From NCBI RefSeq assembly GCF_030816915.1, contig NZ_JAUSYN010000002.1:7081501-7145500 (forward strand): 64,000 nt of DNA, read 5' to 3'. Shown here one piece after another: positions 53,483 through 62,295 of the stretch (within the stretch, counting starts at the first letter, position 1; every line of letters starts with the position of its first letter). The notes beneath the pieces were generated by a model. It had not been told where the DNA came from, did not search any database, and saw only the letters and a program-made list of their open reading frames with translations. A program made the translations under genes and the position numbers. The DNA comes from Streptomyces sp. B3I8. GTDB lineage: Bacteria > Actinomycetota > Actinomycetes > Streptomycetales > Streptomycetaceae.

Positions 53483-54472
53483 ATGACCACGACGGAGACC
53501 GGCGCACCGGCGCCGGGCGGCACCGGGCCGGCGGACCTCCAGGAACGGTTCGAGGCGACGATCGCGCGCGACCAGCGCATCGAGCCGCGCGACTGGATGC
53601 CGGACGGCTACCGCAAGACGCTGATCCGGCAGATCGCGCAGCACGCGCACTCGGAGATCATCGGGATGCAGCCCGAGGGCGCCTGGATCACGCGTGCCCC
53701 CTCGCTGCGCCGCAAGGCGATCCTGCTCGCCAAGGTCCAGGACGAGGCCGGGCACGGCCTGTATCTGTACTCCGCCGCCGAGACCCTGGGCGTGGACCGG
53801 GCCGAGCTGAACCAGCGGCTCCTCGAAGGCCGCCAGAAATACTCGTCGATCTTCAACTACCCCACGCTCAGCTTCGCCGACGTCGGCGTCATCGGCTGGT
53901 TCGTGGACGGCGCGGCGATCTGCAACCAGGTCCCGCTGTGCCGCAGCTCCTACGGCCCCTACGGGCGCGCCATGGTCCGCGTCTGCAAGGAGGAGTCCTT
54001 CCATCAGCGGCAGGGCTACGAACTGCTGCGCACGATGATGCGCGGCACCGATGCCCAGCGCGAGATGGTCCAGGACGCCGTGAACCGCTGGTGGTGGCCC
54101 TCGCTGATGATGTTCGGCCCGCCCGACGAGAACTCGCCCAACTCCGCGCGGTCCATGGCCTGGAAGATCAAACGGCACAGCAACGACGAACTGCGGCAGC
54201 GGTTCGTCGACATGACGGTCCCGCAGGCCGACGCGCTCGGCGTCACCCTGCCCGACCCGGAGCTGCGCTGGAACGACGAGCGCGGCCGGTACGACTTCGG
54301 CACCCCCGACTTCGACGAGCTGGTCCGCGTCATCAAGGGCGACGGCCCGTGCAACGCCGAACGCATGGAGCGCCGCCGCACCGCCCACGACGAGGGCGCC
54401 TGGGTGCGCGAGGCGGCGGCCGCCCACGCCGCCAAGCAGGCGGCCCGTACCCGGGAAGGATCGGCGGCATGA
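53483..54472 (+). CDS. paaA: Phenylacetyl-CoA 1,2-epoxidase, catalytic subunit A
   Basis: A 329-residue di-iron oxygenase subunit. The diiron ligands fall in [13 protein letters not shown] and [12 protein letters not shown] (two E-x2-H pairs). It epoxidises the aromatic ring of phenylacetyl-CoA using O2 and electrons from PaaE. ATG 53483 is chosen over an upstream GTG at 53429, whose extra residues are unlike PaaA. Its stop overlaps paaB in ATGA. Part of paaABCDE. Confidence 0.95.
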   Translation: MTTTETGAPAPGGTGPADLQERFEATIARDQRIEPRDWMPDGYRKTLIRQIAQHAHSEIIGMQPEGAWITRAPSLRRKAILLAKVQDEAGHGLYLYSAAETLGVDRAELNQRLLEGRQKYSSIFNYPTLSFADVGVIGWFVDGAAICNQVPLCRSSYGPYGRAMVRVCKEESFHQRQGYELLRTMMRGTDAQREMVQDAVNRWWWPSLMMFGPPDENSPNSARSMAWKIKRHSNDELRQRFVDMTVPQADALGVTLPDPELRWNDERGRYDFGTPDFDELVRVIKGDGPCNAERMERRRTAHDEGAWVREAAAAHAAKQAARTREGSAA

Positions 54473-54771
54473 GCGACACCACGGCCCCCAGGGGCGACTG
54501 GCCGCTGTACGAGGTCTTCGTGCGCGGCAAGCGCGGACTCAACCACGTGCACGTCGGCTCGCTGCACGCGGCGGACGACCGGATGGCCCTCACCCACGCC
54601 CGCGACCTGTACACCCGGCGCAACGAGGGCGTGAGCATCTGGGTGGTGCGCAGCGACCTCATCACCACCTCCACCCGCGACGAACGGGACCCGTTCTTCG
54701 ACCCCAGCGCCGACAAGGTCTACCGGCACCCCACCTTCTACGACATCCCCGACGACGTCCCCCACATCTAG
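54469..54771 (+). CDS. paaB: Phenylacetyl-CoA 1,2-epoxidase, subunit B
   Basis: A 100-residue small subunit with the diagnostic [20 protein letters not shown] opening. PaaB bridges two PaaAC heterodimers. Coupled to paaA (ATGA) and 23 bases upstream of paaC. Confidence 0.95.
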   Translation: MSDTTAPRGDWPLYEVFVRGKRGLNHVHVGSLHAADDRMALTHARDLYTRRNEGVSIWVVRSDLITTSTRDERDPFFDPSADKVYRHPTFYDIPDDVPHI

Positions 54772-54794
54772 GAGCAGCCCATGAGGAGCAGGGC

Positions 54795-55643
54795 ATGAGC
54801 GACGACCACGTCTACCTGTCCCTGGCCCAGGGACCGGGCGCGGGCGCCGACGGCGGCGAGGGCGACGCCCGCTGGGCCTTCGGCACGGGCTTCGAGGACC
54901 CGCTGCACGGCGTGGACACCGCCGTGCCCGCCGGCCTCGACACCGCCGAGCTGGCCGCCCGCTGCCTGTCCCTCGCCGACGACGCGCTGGTCTCGGCCCA
55001 GCGGCTCGCCGAGTGGACCACCCGCGCCCCGGAGCTGGAGGAGGAGGTCGCGCTCGCCAACATCGGGCTCGACCTGCTCGGCCAGGCCCGGCTGCTGTAC
55101 GCGCGCTGCGGCCAGGTCGACGGCACCGGCCGCGGCGAGGACGCCTACGCCTACTTCCGTGACGCCGCCGACTTCCGCAACGTCCGCCTGGCCGAACTCC
55201 CGCGCGGCGACTTCGCGTTCACGATCGTGCGGCTGCTCGTGCTCTCCAGTTGGCGGCTCGCCGAGTTCCAACGGCTCACCGGCTCGCCCGACCCGGTGCT
55301 CGCCGCCGTCGCCGCCAAGGGCACCAGGGAGCTGGCCTACCACCGGCAGTACGCCGCCGAGTGGGCCGTCCGGCTCGGGGACGGCACCGAGGAGTCCCAC
55401 CGCCGGACGCGGGCCGCGCTGGACACGGTCGCCCCGTACCTGGAGGAACTCTTCGCCGCCTGCGACGTACGCGAGGAGGTCACCGCCGTGCTCGCACAGG
55501 TCACCGGGGCAGCCGGACTGACGATGCCCGCGGGGGCCGCCCTCCCCGGCGCCGGCCGCGACGGCACGCACACCGCGCACCTCACCCCGCTCCTCGCCGA
55601 ACTGCAGAGCGTGGCCCGCGCCCACCCGGAAGCCGCGTGGTGA
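54795..55643 (+). CDS. paaC: Phenylacetyl-CoA 1,2-epoxidase, subunit C
   Basis: A 282-residue ferritin-like structural subunit that supports PaaA. It retains the family's NIGLDLLGQARLLY and ELAYHRQYAAEW. The N-terminal 50 residues are Gly/Asp-rich and longer than in proteobacterial PaaC. Its stop overlaps the paaD start in GTGA. Confidence 0.93.
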   Translation: MSDDHVYLSLAQGPGAGADGGEGDARWAFGTGFEDPLHGVDTAVPAGLDTAELAARCLSLADDALVSAQRLAEWTTRAPELEEEVALANIGLDLLGQARLLYARCGQVDGTGRGEDAYAYFRDAADFRNVRLAELPRGDFAFTIVRLLVLSSWRLAEFQRLTGSPDPVLAAVAAKGTRELAYHRQYAAEWAVRLGDGTEESHRRTRAALDTVAPYLEELFAACDVREEVTAVLAQVTGAAGLTMPAGAALPGAGRDGTHTAHLTPLLAELQSVARAHPEAAW

Positions 55644-56215
55644 CCGTGCGGACCGTCCCACCGACCGGAAGCACCGGTCCCGGCGGCACCACGACCGGCA
55701 GCACCACGCCCAGCAGCACCGCGGCCGACGCCCGGCGGATCGCCGCCAGGGTGCCGGACCCCGAACTGCCCATGCTCACCCTCGCCGACCTGGGCGTCCT
55801 GCGCGACGTGCGCGTGCGGGACGACGGCACGGTCGTCGCGGACCTCACCCCCACCTACTCCGGCTGCCCGGCCATGGCCGAGATGCGGGCCGAGGTCGCC
55901 GCCCGGCTGCGCGCCGCCGGACACCCGCGGGTCCAGGTCCGCACGGTCCTCGACCCGCCCTGGACCACCGACTGGATCACCCCCGAGGGCCGCCGCAAAC
56001 TCGCCGCGCACGGCATCGCCCCGCCCGGCCCGGCCCCCCGCTCCGCCGCCGGCCCCGTACCGCTCACCCTGTCCCCGACGCGGCGCGCGGTGCCCTGCCC
56101 CCGCTGCGGCTCGGCGCGCACCGAGGAGACCTCCCGCTTCGGCTCCACCTCGTGCAAGGCGCTGCGGCGCTGCCTCGACTGCCGCGAGCCGTTCGAGCAC
56201 TTCAAGGAGATCTGA
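55640..56215 (+). CDS. paaD: Phenylacetyl-CoA epoxidase assembly protein D
   Basis: A 191-residue protein of the MIP18/SufT-type family. PDPELPMLTLADLGVLRDV is the opening and PTYSGCPAMAEM carries the conserved Cys. The C-terminus holds a four-Cys zinc/iron site: CPRCGS and SCKALRRCLDCRE. PaaD is needed for iron insertion into the epoxidase complex. Start and stop overlap neighbours (GTGA, TGATG). Confidence 0.93.
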   Translation: MTVRTVPPTGSTGPGGTTTGSTTPSSTAADARRIAARVPDPELPMLTLADLGVLRDVRVRDDGTVVADLTPTYSGCPAMAEMRAEVAARLRAAGHPRVQVRTVLDPPWTTDWITPEGRRKLAAHGIAPPGPAPRSAAGPVPLTLSPTRRAVPCPRCGSARTEETSRFGSTSCKALRRCLDCREPFEHFKEI

Positions 56216-57372
56216 TGGACGACGTGCTCGCCCGCGACGCGGCCACGACGACCCCCGAGGCCACGACGACCCCCGCGGCCGCCACGGACCCCGCCGCCCG
56301 CCGCCCCCGACGCCGGCCGGTCTTCCACCCGCTGCGTGTCGCCTCGGTGGAACGACTGTGCGAGGACGCGGTCGCCATCGGCTTCGAGGTGCCCGGGGAA
56401 CTGACCGGGGAGTTCGCGTTCGAGCCCGGCCAGTCCCTCACCCTGCGCCGCCACGTCGACGGGCGCGACGAGCGGCGCTCGTACTCGCTCTGCGCCCCCG
56501 CCGGGAGCGCGCCGCGCATCGGAGTGCGCGAGGTGGCCGGGGGACTGTTCTCCTCCTGGCTGGTCCACGAGGTCCGGCCCGGGGACACGATCGAGGTGAT
56601 GACCCCCACCGGCGCCTTCACCCCCGACCTGACCGTCCCCGCCCACCATGTGCTGATCGCCGCCGGGTCCGGCATCACCCCGATGCTGTCCATCGTGGAG
56701 TCGGTCCTCGCCGCCGACACCCGCTCCCGCGTCACGCTCTTCTACGGCAACCGCCGCACCGGTTCGGTGATGTTCGCGGACGAGCTGGCCGACCTGAAGG
56801 ACCTGTACCCCACCCGCTTCCAGCTCGCCCACGTCCTCTCCCGGGAGCCGCGCGAGGCCGAACTGTTCTCCGGCCGTCTGGACGCCGGACGGCTCGGCAC
56901 GCTCGTCGAGGCCCTGGTCGACGTGGAGGGTGCCGGCCACTGGTGGCTGTGCGGCCCGCACGGCATGGTGCGCGACGCCCGGGAGGTGCTGGCCGGGCTA
57001 GGCGTGCCCGGGGAGCGGGTCCACCAGGAGCTGTTCTACGCGGACGACGAGCCGGTGCGTACCGCGCGGCACGAGGAGGCGCCCGTCGACGGCCCCGTCA
57101 GCCGGGTCACCGTCGTCCTGGACGGCAGGGCCACCACCTCCGTGCTGCCCCGCGGGGCGGCCGTCCTGGACTCCGCGAGCAGGGTGCGGCCCGATCTGCC
57201 GTTCGCCTGCAAGGGGGGCGTCTGCGGGACCTGCCGGGCGCGGGTCGTGGCGGGGGAGGTGGACATGCGGCGCAACTACGCGCTGGAGCCGGCGGAGGTG
57301 GACGCCGGGTATGTCCTGACGTGCCAGAGCTATCCGGTGACGGAGGCGCTGACGGTGGATTACGACGGCTGA
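56215..57372 (+). CDS. paaE: Phenylacetyl-CoA epoxidase reductase
   Basis: A 385-residue iron-sulfur flavoprotein that passes electrons from NADPH to PaaA. FAD binding is by RRSYSLCAP, nucleotide binding by GSGITPMLSIVE and LCGPHGMV. The C-terminal ferredoxin holds CKGGVCGTC with a distant Cys (TCQSYP) for [2Fe-2S]. The first 40 residues are Thr/Ala/Pro-rich. Last gene of the operon; downstream pathway genes (paaG, paaZ, paaJ, paaH) are not in the window. Confidence 0.95.
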   Translation: MDDVLARDAATTTPEATTTPAAATDPAARRPRRRPVFHPLRVASVERLCEDAVAIGFEVPGELTGEFAFEPGQSLTLRRHVDGRDERRSYSLCAPAGSAPRIGVREVAGGLFSSWLVHEVRPGDTIEVMTPTGAFTPDLTVPAHHVLIAAGSGITPMLSIVESVLAADTRSRVTLFYGNRRTGSVMFADELADLKDLYPTRFQLAHVLSREPREAELFSGRLDAGRLGTLVEALVDVEGAGHWWLCGPHGMVRDAREVLAGLGVPGERVHQELFYADDEPVRTARHEEAPVDGPVSRVTVVLDGRATTSVLPRGAAVLDSASRVRPDLPFACKGGVCGTCRARVVAGEVDMRRNYALEPAEVDAGYVLTCQSYPVTEALTVDYDG

Positions 57373-58004
57373 GGCGGGCGGGCAGGGGGGCGGCGGGGGT
57401 TCTCTTCGCCCCCCCCGCCGCCCCAACCCCCCCGTCGCCCCACCCCCCAGCGTGAGCGCCGCCCCCGCGAGCAGCGTGGCCGGCACCCGGGGACCAGGGC
57501 GTCCAGGACGTAGGAGACCGTCCGGCCGGACCTGCCCCGCAGCCAGTTGACGACGTCGCCGAACAGCAGCTTGCGCGCTCGGGCCACCACCGGCCGGTGT
57601 TCTCCCACGCCGTCCTCCTGGTCCTCGGCGCCGTGGCCGACGTCTACCTGCTCACCAAGCTCAGCCACACCGCCGTCCTGCTCGGCCTGGCCTGGCTGGC
57701 CCTTGGCATCGTCCACCTGTGCGTCCTCACCCGGGGGCTGGGCCAGGAGCCGCCGGAGCTCCACCCGGAGGAGACCTCGCGCGAGGAGACGCCGGTGACC
57801 GCCCGGTGACCGCCCCGGAGTGAACCGACGGCTTACGGCCACATCCGTCACACCCTCGCAGGCCCCGGAGCGACCCTCCGGGGCCTCGCCGTGCCGCCTC
57901 GTCCGCGCACCTGGCAGGTACATGCACACCGAGGCGTGATCGCTTCGGTAGACTGTCGACCAAGGTTGCGCCAAGAGATGGCAAAAACAAGGAGGGGGTC
58001 AGCG
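57373..58004. other. Intergenic region between paaE and the antiporter operon
   Basis: Apart from the permease remnant this 632-base region holds a run of C-rich sequence just after paaE (57400-57450) and the promoter region of the antiporter genes, with AAGGAGGGGG as their ribosome site at 57989-57998. I see no further gene. Confidence 0.5.
57490..57809 (+). pseudogene. C-terminal remnant of an APC-family amino-acid permease
   Basis: From 57597 the plus strand reads VLGAVADVYLLTKLSHTAVL then GLAWLALGIVHLCVLTRG and PPELHPEE, the last two helices and tail typical of APC-type permeases; the other ten helices are absent. Immediately to the left, the minus strand has the coding-like stretch KLLFGDVVNWLRGRSGRTVS, which resembles the preceding loop and helix of the same family but in opposite orientation. 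The junction carries caccggccggtg, a 12-bp palindrome (57588-57599). A local inversion within a dead permease gene is possible; two independent fragments cannot be excluded. Confidence 0.45.
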
Positions 58005-58490
58005 GTGAGCGTTCCACGCCTGAGCAGTACGCCGTTGCCGGGAATCGGCGTGCGGTACGACCTGACGACGCGGGAGAGGCGTCGGCTCTCCGTGGTGGCC
58101 CACCGCGACGGCGCCCGGACCCTGAGCGCCTACCGCACCGACGACCCCGATGCCTGCGCCCTGTCGGCGCGGCTCACCGCGAGCGAGGCGGAGGCGCTCA
58201 TCGACGCCCTGCGCCCCGCCCACCAGAGCCCCAGCCTGCTCTCCACCACCGAACTCGGACTGGTCGCGGAGCGCATCGAACTCGCGGCCACCTCGCACTG
58301 GAACGGGCGGCTGCTGGGCGACACCCGGATGCGCACCGAGACCGGCGTCTCGATCGTCGCCGTACTGCGCCTGGCCGAGGCGATCCCGTCACCCACCCCG
58401 GACTTCCGGCTGGCGGGCGGAGACATCCTCATCATGATCGGCACCCGCGAAGGGGTCGACGCCGCCGCAGCCATACTCGGACGGGAGTGA
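58005..58490 (+). CDS. khtT: KhtT-like regulatory subunit of K+/H+ antiporter (RCK_C domain)
   Basis: A 161-residue cytoplasmic protein. Its C-terminal half (about 85-160) is a TrkA-C/RCK_C domain: IELAATSHWNGRLLGDTRMR and IVAVLRLAEAIPSPTPDFRL then GGDILIMIGT. KhtT-type subunits gate the antiporter in response to pH or c-di-AMP. GTG 58005 is supported by GGAGGGGG; an ATG at 57978 is upstream of that site. It is six bases from the antiporter gene. Confidence 0.85.
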   Translation: MSVPRLSSTPLPGIGVRYDLTTRERRRLSVVAHRDGARTLSAYRTDDPDACALSARLTASEAEALIDALRPAHQSPSLLSTTELGLVAERIELAATSHWNGRLLGDTRMRTETGVSIVAVLRLAEAIPSPTPDFRLAGGDILIMIGTREGVDAAAAILGRE

Positions 58491-58496
58491 GCGCCT

Positions 58497-59747
58497 GTGC
58501 ACTCTTCCCCCGTCTTCCTCATCGAGTTCGGCAGCATCATCCTCGGCCTCGGTCTCCTCGGCCGGTTCGCCGCCCGCTTCCAGTTCTCGCCCATCCCGCT
58601 CTACCTGCTGGCCGGCCTCGCGTTCGGCCAGGGCGGGCTGCTGCCCCTGGGCGCCAGCGAGGAGTTCGTGGCGATCGGCGCCGAGATCGGCGTCATCCTG
58701 CTGCTGCTCATGCTCGGCCTCGAATACACGGCCAGCGACCTGGTCTCCAACCTCAAGACGCACTACCCCGCCGGTCTCGTCGACGCCGCGCTCAACGCGC
58801 TGCCGGGCGCCGTCGCCGCCCTGCTCCTCGGCTGGGGGCCGGTGGCCGTGGTGGTGCTCGCCGGGGTCACCTGGGTCTCCTCCTCCGGGGTCATCGCCAA
58901 GGTGCTCGGCGACCTCGGGCGGCTCGGCAACCGCGAGACACCGACGATCCTGAGCATCCTCGTCCTCGAGGACCTCTCGATGGCCGTCTACCTGCCCATC
59001 GTCACCGCGCTGCTCGCCGGTTCCGGGCTCGCGGCCGGCAGCCTCACCCTGGCGATCGCCCTCGGCGTCGCCGGACTGGTCCTGGTCCTCGTCGTGCGGT
59101 ACGGGCGGCTGATCTCCCGCTTCGTCTCCAGCGACGACCCGGAGAAGCTGCTGCTGGTGGTACTCGGGCTCACCCTGGTGATCGCCGGTCTGGCGCAGCA
59201 GCTCCAGGTGTCCGCCGCGGTGGGCGCGTTCCTCGTGGGCATCGCGCTGTCGGGGGAGGTGGCCGAGGGCGCGCACCATCTGCTGGCGCCGCTTCGGGAC
59301 CTGTTCGCCGCGGTCTTCTTCGTCTTCTTCGGCCTGCACACCGACCCCACCAGCATCCCGCCGGTGCTGCTGCCGGCCCTCGCGCTGGCCCTGGTCACCG
59401 CGCTGACGAAGATCGCGACGGGGCACTGGGCCGCGAAGCGGGCCGGGGTCTCGGCGGGGGCGCGCTGGCGGGCGGGCGGCACGTTGGTCGCGCGCGGCGA
59501 GTTCTCCATCGTCATCGCCGGGCTCGCGGTGACCGCCGGCATCGAACCGTCGCTGGGACCGCTGACCACGGCGTACGTCCTGATCCTGGTGGTCGTCGGC
59601 CCGCTGACGGCACGCTTCACGGAGCCGGTCGCCTTGAGACTGACGAGGCGGGGGCGCACCCCGGCCGGCAGCAGCGACGCGGGCCCGGGCGGTGCGCCTC
59701 CCCGCGAGGCGCTCGACGCGTCCGAGGACACGGCGGCCCGCCCCTGA
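58497..59747 (+). CDS. khtU: K+/H+ antiporter, CPA2 family (KhtU-like)
   Basis: A 416-residue integral membrane protein with about 12 helices. PIPLYLLAGLAFGQGGLLPL and the family's VGAFLVGIALSGEVA are present, and FFVFFGLHTDPTSI is the helix-8 region. CPA2 antiporters exchange K+ or Na+ for protons. It forms a two-gene operon with the KhtT-like subunit. Confidence 0.88.
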   Translation: MHSSPVFLIEFGSIILGLGLLGRFAARFQFSPIPLYLLAGLAFGQGGLLPLGASEEFVAIGAEIGVILLLLMLGLEYTASDLVSNLKTHYPAGLVDAALNALPGAVAALLLGWGPVAVVVLAGVTWVSSSGVIAKVLGDLGRLGNRETPTILSILVLEDLSMAVYLPIVTALLAGSGLAAGSLTLAIALGVAGLVLVLVVRYGRLISRFVSSDDPEKLLLVVLGLTLVIAGLAQQLQVSAAVGAFLVGIALSGEVAEGAHHLLAPLRDLFAAVFFVFFGLHTDPTSIPPVLLPALALALVTALTKIATGHWAAKRAGVSAGARWRAGGTLVARGEFSIVIAGLAVTAGIEPSLGPLTTAYVLILVVVGPLTARFTEPVALRLTRRGRTPAGSSDAGPGGAPPREALDASEDTAARP

Positions 59748-59790
59748 CGTCCCGCGGTGGCACGCGCCCGCGTGCGCGGGCACCGCAAGG

Positions 59791-59839
59791 ACGCGGAACG
59801 GCCCCGTACCCCCGAAGGGGGCACGGGGCCGTTCCGCGT
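59791..59839. terminator. Bidirectional 17-bp hairpin with nested stem
   Basis: Arms 59791-59807 and 59823-59839 are perfect complements; inside, ccccc (59809-59813) and ggggg (59817-59821) form an inner stem around gaa. It lies between the convergent antiporter and helicase genes and can serve both strands. Confidence 0.85.
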
Positions 59840-59957
59840 GTCAGGGGCGCGGCTCGCCGGGCGGCACGTCGCGGTGTACCCGCGCCGCCGGACGGCAGAC
59901 ACCTCAGGACTCCCTCGCGCCGTGTCCGGCGCGAGACCCGAGCGAGGTCCGCGCGAT

Positions 59958-61484
59958 TCAGCCGCGCCGGCCGCCCCGGGCACCCGACCCGGAGGCGGAG
60001 CCCGAGCCGGGGTTGGGACGGCCGCGGCCCGTGCCGCCGCGGCGGCCGCGCCGCGGCGCGGCCCCGCGCCGGCGCTCCTCCGTCGCGGCGGGCGCCGCGA
60101 CGACGACCGGGACACCCGACGGCTCGCGCGCGCCGGTGATCCGCTCCCAGTCCGCCTCCACGGGCTCGTCCGCCCGCACCCGGGTCGTCCGCGGCGTGAT
60201 GCCCGCGTCAGCCATCAGCCGGGTCATCTCCCGCCGCTGGTGCGGGAGCACCAGGGTGACCACCGTGCCGGACTCGCCCGCGCGCGCCGTACGCCCGCCC
60301 CGGTGCAGATAGTCCTTGTGGTCGCCCGGCGGGTCGACGTTGACGACGAGATCCAGGTCGTCGACGTGGATGCCGCGGGCCGCGACGTTCGTCGCGATCA
60401 GCGCGGTGACGTTGCCGTCCTTGAACTGGGCCAGCGTCCGGGTGCGCTGGGACTGCGACTTCCCGCCGTGCAGCGCCGCCGCGCGCACCCCGACCGCCAG
60501 CAGCTTCTTGGCCAGCCGGTCGGCCGCGTGCTTGGTGTCGAGGAACATGATCACGCGCCCGTCGCGGGCGGCGATCCGCGCCGTGGTGGCGTGCTTGTCG
60601 TCGTCGTCGACGTGCAGCACGTGGTGCTCCATCGTGGTGACCGCGCCCGCCGCGGGGTCCACGGAGTGGACCACCGGGTCGTTCAGGTAGCGCCGCACGA
60701 GCCGGTCGACGTTGCGGTCGAGGGTCGCGGAGAACAGCAGCCGCTGGCCGTCCGGGCGGGTTCGGTCGAGCAGCGCGGTGACCTGGGGCATGAACCCCAT
60801 GTCGGTCATCTGGTCGGCCTCGTCCAGAACGGTGATCGCGACACTGTCCAGCCGGCAGTCGTCACGGTCGATGAGGTCCTTGAGCCGGCCGGGAGTGGCG
60901 ACGACGACCTCGGCCCCGCCGCGCAGCGCGCTCGCCTGCCGGCCGAGCGACACGCCGCCGACCACCGTGGTGAGCCGCAGGCCGAGGGCCCGGGCGTACG
61001 GGGTGAGGGCGGCCGTGACCTGCTGGGCCAGCTCGCGGGTGGGGACCAGGACGAGGGCCAGCGGCTGCCGCGGCTCGGCCCGCTGCCCGTGCGTACGGGC
61101 CAGCAGGGCGAGCCCGAAGGCGAGGGTCTTGCCCGACCCCGTCCGCCCGCGGCCCAGGACGTCGCGTCCGGCCAGCGAGTTCGGCAGCGTCGCGGCCTGG
61201 ATCGGGAAGGGCGCGGACATGCCCTGCGTGTCGAGAGTGGTCAGCAGCCGTGCGGGCAGGTCCAGCTCGGCGAACGACTCGACCGCCGGCAGCGCCGGGG
61301 TGACGGTCGTCGGCAGCGCGAACTCACCGTGCACGGCGGAGGCACGTCCGCCGCGGCCACCGCGGCCGGAGCCCTGGCCCCCCGAACGCTGAGGAGCTCC
61401 GGAACCCTGCTGCCCGCCCGCCCGCTGGGGGCGGGGGCGGCGGTTCCGGGCGGAACGGTTGTCGGAATGGGCAGGACGATTCAT
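59958..61484 (-). CDS. DEAD-box RNA helicase (RhlE/CshA-like)
   Basis: A 508-residue RNA helicase. Walker A is GRGRTGSGKT, motif II is VLDEADQM, motif III is SAT, and motif VI is HRGGRTARAG. About 60 Gly/Gln/Arg-rich residues precede the core, and the C-terminus is an RGG-like tail (RRGAAPRRGRRGGTGRGRP). Such tails bind RNA. Together with the adjacent cspA gene it suggests a cold-response set. ATG 61484 is chosen because the frame upstream loses family resemblance. Confidence 0.9.
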   Translation of the reverse strand: MNRPAHSDNRSARNRRPRPQRAGGQQGSGAPQRSGGQGSGRGGRGGRASAVHGEFALPTTVTPALPAVESFAELDLPARLLTTLDTQGMSAPFPIQAATLPNSLAGRDVLGRGRTGSGKTLAFGLALLARTHGQRAEPRQPLALVLVPTRELAQQVTAALTPYARALGLRLTTVVGGVSLGRQASALRGGAEVVVATPGRLKDLIDRDDCRLDSVAITVLDEADQMTDMGFMPQVTALLDRTRPDGQRLLFSATLDRNVDRLVRRYLNDPVVHSVDPAAGAVTTMEHHVLHVDDDDKHATTARIAARDGRVIMFLDTKHAADRLAKKLLAVGVRAAALHGGKSQSQRTRTLAQFKDGNVTALIATNVAARGIHVDDLDLVVNVDPPGDHKDYLHRGGRTARAGESGTVVTLVLPHQRREMTRLMADAGITPRTTRVRADEPVEADWERITGAREPSGVPVVVAAPAATEERRRGAAPRRGRRGGTGRGRPNPGSGSASGSGARGGRRG

Positions 61485-61650
61485 GCGGGCCTTCCTCGAT
61501 GCGGCACGTATCGAGGAATTCCCGCGGCACCGGGGGTGCCGTCGGCCGGCCGGTGACCGGCCGTGGGGGAATCGCAAGACTGAGCCGAAGAGACGTCGGA
61601 CGGACGCCGACGGAGATGGGGTCGAGCAAATGAGCTGAAGACATACAACG

Positions 61651-61687
61651 GGCTGGGACCCGCACCCCTGGAGTGCGGGTCCCAGCC
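61651..61687. terminator. 15-bp perfect hairpin terminator of cspA
   Basis: Arms 61651-61665 and 61673-61687 pair perfectly around ccctgga, 18 bases beyond the cspA stop on the minus strand. The stem also lies in the 5' region of the helicase transcript, 167 bases before its start. Confidence 0.8.
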
Positions 61688-61705
61688 GTTCAGAACGCCG
61701 CGGCG

Positions 61706-61909
61706 TCAGGCAGGAACGATGTTCTCGGCCTGCGGGCCCTTCTGGCCCTGCGTGACGTCGAAGGTCACCTTCTGGCCCTCCTGAAGCTCACGGAAGCCGG
61801 AGGTGGCGATGTTCGAGTAGTGGGCGAAGACGTCGGCGCCGCCACCGTCCTGCTCGATGAAGCCAAAACCCTTTTCCGAGTTGAACCACTTCACGGTGCC
61901 AGATGCCAT
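61706..61909 (-). CDS. Cold-shock protein (CspA family)
   Basis: A 67-residue OB-fold protein with both RNP motifs: [10 protein letters not shown] and DVFAHYS. It binds single-stranded RNA/DNA and melts secondary structure. AAAGGAGATT precedes the ATG. It reads in the same direction as the downstream helicase gene, with a terminator in between. Confidence 0.97.
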   Translation of the reverse strand: MASGTVKWFNSEKGFGFIEQDGGGADVFAHYSNIATSGFRELQEGQKVTFDVTQGQKGPQAENIVPA

Positions 61910-62295
61910 GTTGAATCTCCTTTGGGGCAGTGCCCGGAACCGCGTGTGCGGACCGGCGCCGCAGCGACGATTTACCCGACCGAAGACTCGGAAGACCCCG
62001 GATGAAATGAAATCCGAAGGCCCCGGAAACGAAAAAAGTGCCCGTCGACAAAGGTCGGAAGAGCACTCGAAGCCTCTGGTAACCAAAACTGCAACAACGT
62101 CAACGGTAGCACAATCACGGCCGGACGCCACCCCCGACCAGGGAGGGGAGTGTTCCGGGGTGTCCTGGGAGTGTCTTCGGAGTGCCTCCCGGGTGTCTTC
62201 GGAGGTGCGCCCGGCCCGGGCCGGGAGAGCCGTGCGGTGCGGCGTCGGCCTCGCGCCGAGGTGCCCTCCGGCGCCATAGGCGGAGAATGGCAGAG
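61910..62295. other. Divergent regulatory region of cspA and the phosphatase gene
   Basis: This 386-base region includes the AT-richer leader expected for a cold-shock mRNA (61910-62120) and a 12-base direct repeat gtgtcttcggag (62171-62182, 62193-62204, period 22) before the phosphatase gene. I found no convincing Y-box or riboswitch. Confidence 0.5.
62171..62204. repeat. 12-bp direct repeat, period 22
   Basis: Two perfect copies of gtgtcttcggag are spaced two helical turns apart, about 90 to 125 bases before the phosphatase start. The periodicity suits binding of one protein on the same helix face. Confidence 0.5.
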
